A stretch of 36,827 nt of DNA from contig JAHDDL010000036.1 in assembly GCA_020629415.1 (NCBI GenBank), positions 1-36,827 on the forward strand. Reading direction: 5' to 3'. The position numbers and the translations under genes were made by a program. The notes beneath the pieces were generated by a model that saw only the letters and a program-made list of their open reading frames with translations, was not told where the DNA came from and did not search any database. Source of the DNA: Maribacter sp. GTDB lineage: Bacteria; Bacteroidota; Bacteroidia; Flavobacteriales; Flavobacteriaceae. Below are positions 16,698 to 25,000 of this stretch, piece by piece; within the stretch, counting starts at the first letter, position 1, and each line of letters opens with the position of its first letter.

Positions 16698-18128
16698 ATG
16701 AATTTAAGCAGTAAAATAGGTCTGTTTATAGGTCCTATACTATTTTTTATAATCATTTTTTTACCAAGTGTATTGATTTCAGATAGTGCGGACGCCGTCA
16801 TAGCCGTTGCACTATGGATGGTTATATGGTGGGTAACAGAAGCGGTTTCTATTTCCGTAACCGCACTATTACCCCTATTGCTCTTTCCAATTTTAAAAAT
16901 TATGCCAGTTGGCGAAGTTGGAGCAAACTACGGTAGCCCCATAGTTTTTTTATTCTTTGGCGGCTTTGTAATGGCACTGGCGTTAGAGAAGGTAAATCTG
17001 CATAAAAGAATAGCACTCACTATCATTAAACTTACCGGTACCTCTGCCAATAAGGTGGTATTAGGTTTTATGATCGCTACTGCCGTACTGAGCATGTGGA
17101 TCAGCAATACTGCAAGCACCGTAGTTATGTTACCGATCGCCATGTCGGTCATCAATCTATTGATCGAAGATGAAGACGGATTCACTGCAAGAGATCGCAA
17201 TTTTGCCTAAAGTGTAATGCTCGGCATTGCCTTCTCTGCCAATGCGGGTGGTATTGCAACGGTTATTGGCACCCCTCCAAATTCTGTCTTAATAGGATTG
17301 CTTGAAAACCAATATCAAATAGAAATATCATTTTTAAAATGGATGACTATAGGACTACCCTTTTCCCTTATCATGATTTCCATTTGTTACTTTGTTCTCG
17401 TAAAAGTCTTTTTCCCTACTCGGGGTTTAAAATTCAAGGCTTCAAAAACCATTATTCATGAGGAACTGGATAAATTAGGTCCTACTTCTGGGAAGGAAAA
17501 AATGGTCTTATCCATTTTTGGAGTCACAATATTTTTGTGGGTGTTCAGAACATTGATCAATTCCATTTTCCCCAATTTAGGTCTATCGGATACCCTTATC
17601 AGTATTTTTGCCGCTATAGCGTTATTTACACTGCCGTATAATCTAAAAAAAGGAGATTTTATTTTAGAATGGAAAGACACCCAAAAACTGGCTTGGGGAA
17701 TTTTAATACTATTTGGCGGTGGTCTATCACTGGCAAATGGCATGTCCGTTTCGGGTATTGTAGATTTGGTTGCCCAAGTTATTGCAGAAAGTAACCTAAG
17801 TATATTGCTTACGGCTTCTTTATTGATCGTTCTAATGCTATTTATGACAGAATTAATGAGCAATGTTGCTCTTGTTGCAGTATTAGCTCCTGTTGTTGCG
17901 GGAATAGCCATAGGGCTGGGTCTGCCCATAACTTATCTACTTATTCCCATCACTATTGCAAGTAGCTGTGCTTTCATGCTACCAATGGCCACGCCACCAA
18001 ATGCCATAGTTTTCGCTAGCGGGTATATTAAGGTACATGAAATGGCACGCGCCGGAATAATTCTTAATCTTATAGCGGTTCTCTTACTGATCCTCTTATT
18101 TCAATTTTTTCTACCTCTTTTATTTTAA
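16698..18128 (+). pseudogene. SLC13/DASS-family anion symporter gene, interrupted by an in-frame TAA
   Basis: An inner-membrane Na+-coupled dicarboxylate or sulfate-type carrier, about 476 residues if intact, with many hydrophobic helices. One stop codon, TAA at 17208-17210, splits it. The reading frame continues unchanged after the stop, reading SVMLGIAFSANAGG. No frameshift is involved and nothing else looks damaged. The family hallmarks are split across the two halves. The N-terminal part has WISNTASTVVMLP (SNT motif). The C-terminal part has VIGTPPNSV, MSNVALVAVLAPV and ATPPNAIVFASGY. A single change such as TTA to TAA would explain it. It is either a recent nonsense mutation, a sequencing error or, less likely, a readthrough gene. 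A second piece starting at ATG 17217 would lack the first half of the carrier. Confidence 0.85.
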
Positions 18129-18147
18129 TAAGAATTTATTATAAAAA

Positions 18148-18176
18148 TAAAGCCCTTGCATATTGCAAAGGCTTTA
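18148..18176. terminator. Hairpin after the SLC13 gene
   Basis: TAAAGCCcTTGCA pairs with TGCAAaGGCTTTA across a 3-base loop with one mismatch. The T run is short, so it is a weak terminator or a processed 3' end signal. Confidence 0.6.
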
Positions 18177-18224
18177 TAATCGACTAATTCAGAATGAAAA
18201 AATGTTTATTCCTATTTAAAAGAC

Positions 18225-18254
18225 GCCTATTGATTATGATTGTTACAAATAGGC
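18225..18254. repeat. Inverted repeat upstream of the metalloprotease gene
   Basis: GCCTATT at 18225-18231 and AATAGGC at 18248-18254 are perfect complements with a 16-base spacer, 71 bases before the protease start. It could be an operator or leader hairpin; nothing else supports either. Confidence 0.3.
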
Positions 18255-18324
18255 TTAAGAAATTATTAACTATTTGTTACAGATATTATTTCAATCTTTG
18301 GAAGATTACCTAACTAACTCACAA

Positions 18325-20814
18325 ATGAAAAGAAAATTACTTGTAAAATTATTACTATTACTGTGTGTTTTTGGCTACCAGAATGCTGACGCCCAAATTT
18401 TCAAAAAGAAAAAGAAAAACACGGAACAAGAAGCTAACAAGCCTTCTAAAGATAAAATTCAACCTTATAACAAGGTTATAACAAAAGATGCCAAAAGTGA
18501 TTCAGGTCTATTTACTACCCACGTAGTAGATGAAAATCACTATTTTGAAATTCCAGATTCCCTATTCAATAAAGAAATGCTGATGGTAAGTCGTATTTCC
18601 AAAACTGCATCGGGCATTGGTTTTGGTGGTGGAAAAATAAACACCCAAGTACTTCGCTGGGAAAAGAAAGATAAAAAAGTATTACTTCGCGTAGTATCCC
18701 ATGATGTTGTTGCCGCAGATTCTTTACCGGTACATGAAGCCGTTGTAAATTCAAACTTTGAACCGGTTTTATTCTCTTTCGATATTAAAGCTATTCAGAA
18801 AGACTCGCTCAACCCTACAACCGTAATCGAAGTAAACGATATTTTTACGAAGGACACCAAAGCTTTTGGTATGCCAGATAGGTATCGCAAAAGATATAAA
18901 GTATCTCGTTTAGATGAGGGCAGAGGGTATATAGAATCTATTAAGAGTTACCCATTAAATGTTGAAGTACGCCATGTGAAAACGTATTTGGCGAGCAACC
19001 CTCCAAGTAATTCTACCTTAGGTTCAATTTCTGTGGAAATCAATAACTCTATGGTACTATTACCTGAAGAACCTATGAAACGCAGATATTTTGATGAGCG
19101 TGTAGGTTGGTTTGCACGTGGCCAAGTAGATTATGGTCTAGATGCTCAAGAGAGCAAAACGATCAAGTTTTTAGATAGATGGCGCTTAGAGGTTAAAGAT
19201 GAGGATATAGAGAAATTCAAAAATGGCGAACTAGTTGAACCAAAAAAGCAAATTGTATACTATGTAGATAGAGCTACACCTAGAAAATGGGTACCTTTTA
19301 TTAAGCAAGGTATTGAAGATTGGCAAACCGCTTTTGAAGCTGCAGGTTTTAAGAACGCCATTATTGCAAAAGAACCACCTACAGTTGCGGAAGATCCAGA
19401 ATGGTCTCCTGAAGATGTGCGTTATTCAGTGGTACGTTATTTAGCATCACCTATACCAAATGCCAATGGTCCGCATGTTAGCGATCCCCGCAGTGGTGAA
19501 ATATTAGAATCTGATATTAACTGGTACCATAATGTAATGACCTTATTGAGAAACTGGTATTTTGTACAAACAGCAGCTATCAATCCTGCTGCCAGAGGTG
19601 TATCTTTTGATGATGAAGTCATGGGTCGCTTAATTAGATTTGTATCATCACATGAAGTTGGTCACACGCTTGGGCTTCCACATAATATGGGCAGTAGTGT
19701 TGCATACCCTGTAGACTCCCTTCGTTCTAAAACGTTCACAAAAAAATATGGGACGGCACCATCAATAATGGATTATGCCCGTTTTAACTACATTGCGCAA
19801 CCTGGTGATGAAGGTGTTGCCTTAATGCCAGATATTGGGGTATATGACAAATATGCCATTCAATGGGGATACAAACCAATTTTAAACACTACAGCCGAAG
19901 AGGAAAAAGCTATTTTGGACCAGTGGATTTTAAAACATGCAGGTAACCCTCTTTACCGTTTTGGCCATCAACAAGTAGGTGATATAGTTGACCCAAGTTC
20001 ACAGACCGAAGATTTGGGAGATGATGCCATGAAAGCTAGTGAATACGGTATTGCCAATTTAAAAAGAATTGTTCCCAAACTTATAGAATGGACCGCAGAA
20101 GATGGTAAGAACTATGAAGACCTAGATAAACTTTATGGGCAAGTATTCGCTCAGTTCAATAGATATATGGGCCATGTTTCCAATAATATTGGGGGCGTAT
20201 ATGAGCACCACAAAACCTATGACCAAGATGGCGCCGTGTATACAGCCGTACCTAAAGAACGCCAGCAAAGAGCCATGGCTTTTCTTCAAGAACTATTATT
20301 TAACACGCCAATGTGGATGTTAGACCAAGATATTTTGGAGCGTACCGAGTACTCTGGCTTTTTAGAACAAATGCGGGCTATGCAAGTACGTACATTAAAT
20401 AATGTATTAAGCTTAGGCAAAATGGCAAGGTTGATAGAAAATGAAACAATGGATAAGTCCGAAGCTTATTCCCTTGCCCAAATGATGAGCGAATTAAGAA
20501 AAGGAATTTGGTCCGAAACAAGAAGTGGAAAAACGGTAGACACCTATAGAAGAAACTTACAAAAAGCCCATATTGACCGTTTAGCATATTTGTTGACTGC
20601 AGAAAATCAAGCCAAGGCTTCGGATTTTGGTGGCTACAGAAAATCAACAGTTGTCAACACCAGTCAATCTGATATTAGAACCATTGCTAGAGCCGAATTG
20701 AACATTTTAAAGCGCGATATTAGAAACGCACGTAACAGAACCTCTGACTTGATGACAAAATATCATTATGACGATGTTTCTGAGCGTATTAACGTCATTT
20801 TAGACCCTAAATAA
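18325..20814 (+). CDS. Secreted zinc-dependent metzincin protease, DUF5117/DUF4953-type
   Basis: An exported zinc metalloprotease of 829 residues from the chosen ATG, which opens the signal peptide MKRKLLVKLLLLLCVFG, ending near NADAQ. An in-frame ATG at 18274 would put 17 hydrophilic residues before it. A Lys-rich stretch (IFKKKKKN) follows the signal. The middle holds the DUF5117-like region (FEIPDSLFNKEMLMVSRIS). The catalytic site HEVGHTLGLPHNMG begins at residue 443 and fits the metzincin consensus HExxHxxGxxH: three histidines bind zinc and the Glu is catalytic. SIMDYARFNY downstream supplies the Met-turn methionine. The long C-terminal region is helical. Substrates are unknown. Such proteins are common in flavobacteria and act in the periplasm or outside the cell. 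Confidence 0.92.
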   Translation: MKRKLLVKLLLLLCVFGYQNADAQIFKKKKKNTEQEANKPSKDKIQPYNKVITKDAKSDSGLFTTHVVDENHYFEIPDSLFNKEMLMVSRISKTASGIGFGGGKINTQVLRWEKKDKKVLLRVVSHDVVAADSLPVHEAVVNSNFEPVLFSFDIKAIQKDSLNPTTVIEVNDIFTKDTKAFGMPDRYRKRYKVSRLDEGRGYIESIKSYPLNVEVRHVKTYLASNPPSNSTLGSISVEINNSMVLLPEEPMKRRYFDERVGWFARGQVDYGLDAQESKTIKFLDRWRLEVKDEDIEKFKNGELVEPKKQIVYYVDRATPRKWVPFIKQGIEDWQTAFEAAGFKNAIIAKEPPTVAEDPEWSPEDVRYSVVRYLASPIPNANGPHVSDPRSGEILESDINWYHNVMTLLRNWYFVQTAAINPAARGVSFDDEVMGRLIRFVSSHEVGHTLGLPHNMGSSVAYPVDSLRSKTFTKKYGTAPSIMDYARFNYIAQPGDEGVALMPDIGVYDKYAIQWGYKPILNTTAEEEKAILDQWILKHAGNPLYRFGHQQVGDIVDPSSQTEDLGDDAMKASEYGIANLKRIVPKLIEWTAEDGKNYEDLDKLYGQVFAQFNRYMGHVSNNIGGVYEHHKTYDQDGAVYTAVPKERQQRAMAFLQELLFNTPMWMLDQDILERTEYSGFLEQMRAMQVRTLNNVLSLGKMARLIENETMDKSEAYSLAQMMSELRKGIWSETRSGKTVDTYRRNLQKAHIDRLAYLLTAENQAKASDFGGYRKSTVVNTSQSDIRTIARAELNILKRDIRNARNRTSDLMTKYHYDDVSERINVILDPK

Positions 20815-20912
20815 AAAGTCGTTGAAATACACTTTTTGAACCAATATCGATGAACAACCAATATCATCGATGAATGAAATGTGATAACCACATTTTAAAT
20901 ATTCTAGACATC

Positions 20913-20946
20913 AAAAAAAGCCCATTACACAACAATGGGCTTTTTC
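20913..20946. terminator. Terminator downstream of the metalloprotease gene
   Basis: AAAAAGCCCATT and AATGGGCTTTTT form a perfect stem around an 8-base loop, with A and T runs on both sides. It lies about 100 bases after the protease stop. Confidence 0.88.
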
Positions 20947-20994
20947 ATGCGTTATTCTTTTTTAGATTAGCAATGAATTTAAAACCCCCAAATC

Positions 20995-21171
20995 ATGACC
21001 AACAAATTAAAAAGTCTTATTTACTTAGCTTGTTTTATCTGTGCATCTGTTGTTTATCATCAAAATATAAATGACAATACACAAGAAGAAATTGTAACGA
21101 ACACTTATGATCAAGAAGCTGATATCGTTATCAACCCATATAAAACTATGGAGGGCAGAACAACAAATTAA
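20995..21171 (+). CDS. Small exported or membrane-attached peptide of unknown function
   Basis: A 58-residue reading frame bounded by a terminator on each side, so it looks like a single-gene unit. It begins MTNKLKSLIYLACFICASVV, a basic start followed by a hydrophobic stretch like a signal peptide or one membrane helix. The rest is acidic and polar (NDNTQEEIVTNTYDQEADI) and ends YKTMEGRTTN. The two cysteines in the hydrophobic part (13 and 16) could suit a lipobox only poorly. I recognise no family. Support is the ATG after an A-rich leader, the signal-like N-terminus and the strong terminator 24 bases after the stop. Confidence 0.6.
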   Translation: MTNKLKSLIYLACFICASVVYHQNINDNTQEEIVTNTYDQEADIVINPYKTMEGRTTN

Positions 21172-21194
21172 ATTTTAAAAACATTTACCTACTT

Positions 21195-21230
21195 AAAAGC
21201 GTGGCTACCTACAGCCGCGCTTTTTTATTT
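21195..21230 (+). terminator. Terminator of the small peptide gene
   Basis: AAAGCGTGGCT and AGCCGCGCTTT form an 11-bp stem with one G-T pair, a 6-base loop and a T run ending in TTTTTATTTTT. It follows the 58-residue frame and supports that frame as transcribed. Confidence 0.9.
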
Positions 21231-21332
21231 TTAGCCTTTTAAAACGCCGTTAAACTTTTACTAAAATGAGGTAACCGTTTAAACCAATTAGAAAAATTCA
21301 TGTCAAAGAAACAAATACATAAATTAATAAAC

Positions 21333-21788
21333 ATGAAAAAAATAGTAATGGCCATTTTAGTAATGGCAGGAATATCGGCAACTGCACAAGATCATAATAT
21401 GAAAGGTAAAAGAGGCGACATGAAGGATTTAACTCCTGTACAAGTTGCCACTTTACAAACCAAAAAAATGACCTTGGCATTAGATTTGAACGAATCACAA
21501 CAAGCAAAAATCAAAACCATGCTTACCGAAGACGCTACTGCCAGGAAAGCTAAAATGGAAGAGCGAAAAGCCAATAAGGAAGATGGTAAAAAAGTTTTGA
21601 CAGCAGATGAAAAATACGCTATGCAAAATGAGCGATTAGACCATCAAATTGCACGAAAAGAGCAAATGAAATCTATTCTTAGTACTGATCAATATGAGAA
21701 ATGGGTAAAGATGGACAGCAGAAAAAAAATGCGCGGCAAAAGAAAAGATCATGGAGACAAAAGAGCAAAACGTTCTTCTAAACAATAA
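21333..21788 (+). CDS. DUF4890/Spy-CpxP-like periplasmic protein
   Basis: A 151-residue exported protein. The ATG at 21333 gives a typical signal peptide (MKKIVMAILVMAGISATAQ); an ATG at 21300 in frame would add 11 residues ahead of it. The mature part contains two LTxxQ-like helical starts (LTPVQVATLQTKKM and LDLNESQQAKIKTML), as in Spy/CpxP proteins, and long Lys/Arg/Glu-rich helices. The tail is very basic (SRKKMRGKRKDHGDKRAKRS). Relatives are periplasmic chaperone or envelope-stress proteins; here the role is inferred. It is a single-gene unit with its own terminator. Confidence 0.78.
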   Translation: MKKIVMAILVMAGISATAQDHNMKGKRGDMKDLTPVQVATLQTKKMTLALDLNESQQAKIKTMLTEDATARKAKMEERKANKEDGKKVLTADEKYAMQNERLDHQIARKEQMKSILSTDQYEKWVKMDSRKKMRGKRKDHGDKRAKRSSKQ

Positions 21789-21807
21789 ACAATCAATTTA
21801 ATATTCT

Positions 21808-21840
21808 AAAAAAAGACTTGCATTCAGCAGGTCTTTTTTA
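21808..21840 (+). terminator. Terminator of the DUF4890-like gene
   Basis: AAAAAGACTTGC and GCAGGTCTTTTT pair with one G-T wobble around a 5-base loop, followed by Ts, 20 bases after the stop codon. Confidence 0.88.
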
Positions 21841-22042
21841 CTTTTAAACGATACCATATTTATAGGACAATCGTACTAAAAAGCAGCATTAAGCACTCAA
21901 ATGATTCATTCATGGATGAATTCGCATACTTAACCAATAAATTTTATTGTGGTACAGTAATTAAAGTACTTAGATAGTCCAAATTAGAGATCAATTTAAT
22001 TTTAACCAACGGTCCCTATTTTGAATTTCAAGATACTAAGCC

Positions 22043-25000
22043 ATGATAACAAAAAAAATAGGTTATTTATCATTACTTATAGCCTTTAGTCTTTTGACCG
22101 GTTGTCAACAAGAACTATACAAGTCTAACAACAAGTTTAACATTCCTGAAAAGAGTACAGAAGAACCTCTTGTCCAATTTTTAATAGAGCCTACCAATTA
22201 CAGCGCCATTGTTGAAACCGAAAATTTAGCAAAGGCTTTTGACTATTCTAAAATTGCACACAAAACTTTGTGGATAAACCAATTTAACGAGAAACTTAAT
22301 ATTGCACCAACTACAAGAGTGGTGACCGTACATGAAACTACAGGCCTAAGTACTATTGCAATAGATAGCCTTTTAAAGTTTGTTTCTAAAGGTGGTACGC
22401 TATTAGTTACCAAAGCTGCTGAAGATGAACGCATGTCCTATTTTTATGGAATGACACCCGATGCAGATTGGAGTACCAATAAAGAGGCTTCCGGTCTTTT
22501 TTTTAACAAACCTCTTTTTCCAGGAATGCAAGGGCGCGGTTTTGATAATAAAACGGTTCATCTTGGATTTGACAGTTCTAACTTTTCTAGCAACATAAAT
22601 GTCTTAGTAGCTGCAAATGACAATAAAGACTATCCGGTATTAATTGAGAATAAAATAGGTAACGGAAAGGTAATACTTTACAACTCATCTCAAATTCTTA
22701 AGAAGGAAATGAGAGGTCTTTTATTTTCCGCCAGTCTATTGGGACTAGAAGGTATTCCCTATCCTATTGCAAATATTGGAACACTATTTCTTGATGATTT
22801 TCCCTCCGCAATGTATGATGATAACGGAAAAGCTATCAACATACAAAATGGCATAAGCAAATCTGAGATGTTAAAAGCTGATTGGTGGCCAAAAATGAAA
22901 GCACTTGCCCAAGAGGAAGATATCAAGTACTCGGCCTATGTAACTTTCAACGCAAATGAAAAAAATACAGGAGACGCTAATTTTAAAAGCTGGGACCAAA
23001 CCACCTTATTAGAAGGTAAAAATGAAAATGGCACTAGTAAGTGGCTTACCAACGAATTTACCAATAGAGGCCACGAGCTTGGTTTTCGCGGTTACAACGA
23101 CCTACCACTTTCTAAAAAATTATGGAAAGATACCGACCTTATTTTGGACAACACAAAAGCATCTAGAGAAAAATGGGAAAATCATATTTCTAAAAACCTA
23201 CCTAGCTCATACGTCGCGCCAGACGATCAAATAGATAGTTTGGGGCTTATAGCGCTAAAAAAAGGATTTCCTAGCCTAAACTTTCTACACACATCATTTT
23301 TAGGTGACGTATATGAAGGCGGTAACAGAGAATTTGATCCAGACCCATTGAACAATAGATTTTTTGACTACCCTCGTTTAAGTAGTGGTTACACCATATC
23401 CCAGAAAGAACTATGGGCAATAGAATCTACCTATCTATACACGGGTATTTGGTCACATGCAGTGAATACTGGTGACATACTTAATATAGGCAGTACAACA
23501 AATGCGATCGGTGAACTAAAAAAACATATTGTAGATTACAAAAAAAGACACCCGTACATGAAATTTTTGACTGCTAAACAGTCAACAGAGGCAGCAATGG
23601 CTTGGCGCTATCAAAGTATTAGACACCTAAGTTATGAAGGACGCTATGAAGTCTCCAGCTCTTTGAATTCTGATGAGAAAAAAGAATCTTATTGGTTAAT
23701 GTACGTTGAGGAGCGTAACAATGTAAAGGTGCATGAAGCGCTTTCATTTGATGAAGCAGAATTTTCTTCGATACCATTTCTTAACGGTTTTCTATACAGT
23801 ATTCAAACTAAGTCTCCAAATTTAAGCGTACCCGATATTAGACCTGAAATTAGAACGCTAATAGGTACTACTTCATCATTGATTACAAATACAAATAGCG
23901 ATTACAAATCCTATAATAAGAGTAAGCAAACCTTGGTGCCGTTGAAACAAAAAATAGATAGATTGATTGTTGAGGAAAAAACAGCGGAGGCCACAAACCT
24001 TATGGAGAAATTATTCAAGAACAATAAATTTATTAATTCGCAACAGATAATAAGCTATGCAGAGGGAATGGAAGAACAAGGAAAGACCGACGAACTTTGG
24101 TCTCAATTAAACGATCTTTATCTAAAGAACCCTTCTAGTTCTTACGCTGATTTTTCTAGAGACATTAGTACGGTAAGTAATTACCCTTCATCTGAAGTTA
24201 AAAAAATGTGGATGGAAAGGCAAATGGAATGGGGACAAAACAATGTAACCATTCTAAAAGATTATTATGAAAATTTCAACACTGAAGACAACACGGAAAT
24301 CATAGAACAAGTATTAGAGGTATTATATACTATAGAACCAACTGTAGAAAATAAATTGAACTATTATGAATTTTTAGTAAAATCTAATGACGAAGACCTA
24401 ATAAAAAAGCTAGATGACATAGAGCCTTGTAGTATTACCAACAAAGATTTAGCTACGTCTATAAGCCAAATATATGCAGATAAACTTAATTTTGAAAGAG
24501 CAGAGCAGTGGCAAAAATGTGGTAATATCTCTCCAGAAATCGTTAAAGAATGGAAAGAAAAAACCAGAACTATAGAAAGCAAAAAGTTTACGGATTTCGA
24601 GTATTATATACGCTATCTAATGGTAAACGACCAAGACAAGGCAGTTGAAGAATTAAGGGATATTGAAATATGTAGACCTGACCTCATAAGATTATCTAAA
24701 AACATCGCATTTTTATTCGCAGACTACACCCAATACCAAAAAGCTTTAGATTGGAGCACCTGTACAAATACGGTACCCGTAGCAAAATTGTTAGACTGGA
24801 ATTTGGAATTTGCCAATGGCAGGTATTTAACCAAAGTATACGCAAAACATATTGACAATAACCCTAGAGATTATAATACCATGAACCACATGGTAAAGCT
24901 ACTTTTATTAAAGGGCGATGTAAATGGTGCCGGCGAAATTGCTATGAAAATACCACCGTCTAAAATTGACCCCGACTTTAAAATTGCATTCAACAATGAA

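Noticed and set aside
17208..17210. Programmed recoding or reassignment of TAA in the transporter
   Set aside because: TAA is used as an ordinary stop in many intact genes here, and no recoding signal is visible. A point mutation or read error is simpler.
17456..17929. A 157-residue minus-strand frame across the SLC13 gene
   Set aside because: It is a shadow of the transporter's second half. The transporter frame carries clear family motifs; the opposite frame has none.
18194..18313. A 39-residue plus-strand frame starting MKKCLFLFK
   Set aside because: It is basic and hydrophobic like a signal peptide, but it contains the inverted repeat at 18225-18254, ends just before the protease gene and shows no family match. 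Support is too thin.
20842..20880. Near-repeat CCAATATCGATGAA / CCAATATCATCGATGAA
   Set aside because: Only two imperfect copies, with no spacer regularity or flanking element, so it is not a CRISPR or mobile element sign.
20874..21074. A 66-residue plus-strand frame after the metalloprotease gene
   Set aside because: It runs straight through a perfect terminator hairpin and overlaps the better-supported 58-residue peptide frame. Its sequence shows no signal or family pattern.
21841..22042. A promoter or operator before the large fusion gene, with ATTCAT/ATGAAT symmetry near 21910
   Set aside because: The symmetry is short and AT-rich and no exact TAnnTTTG motif was found. I see nothing firm in this gap of about 200 bases.
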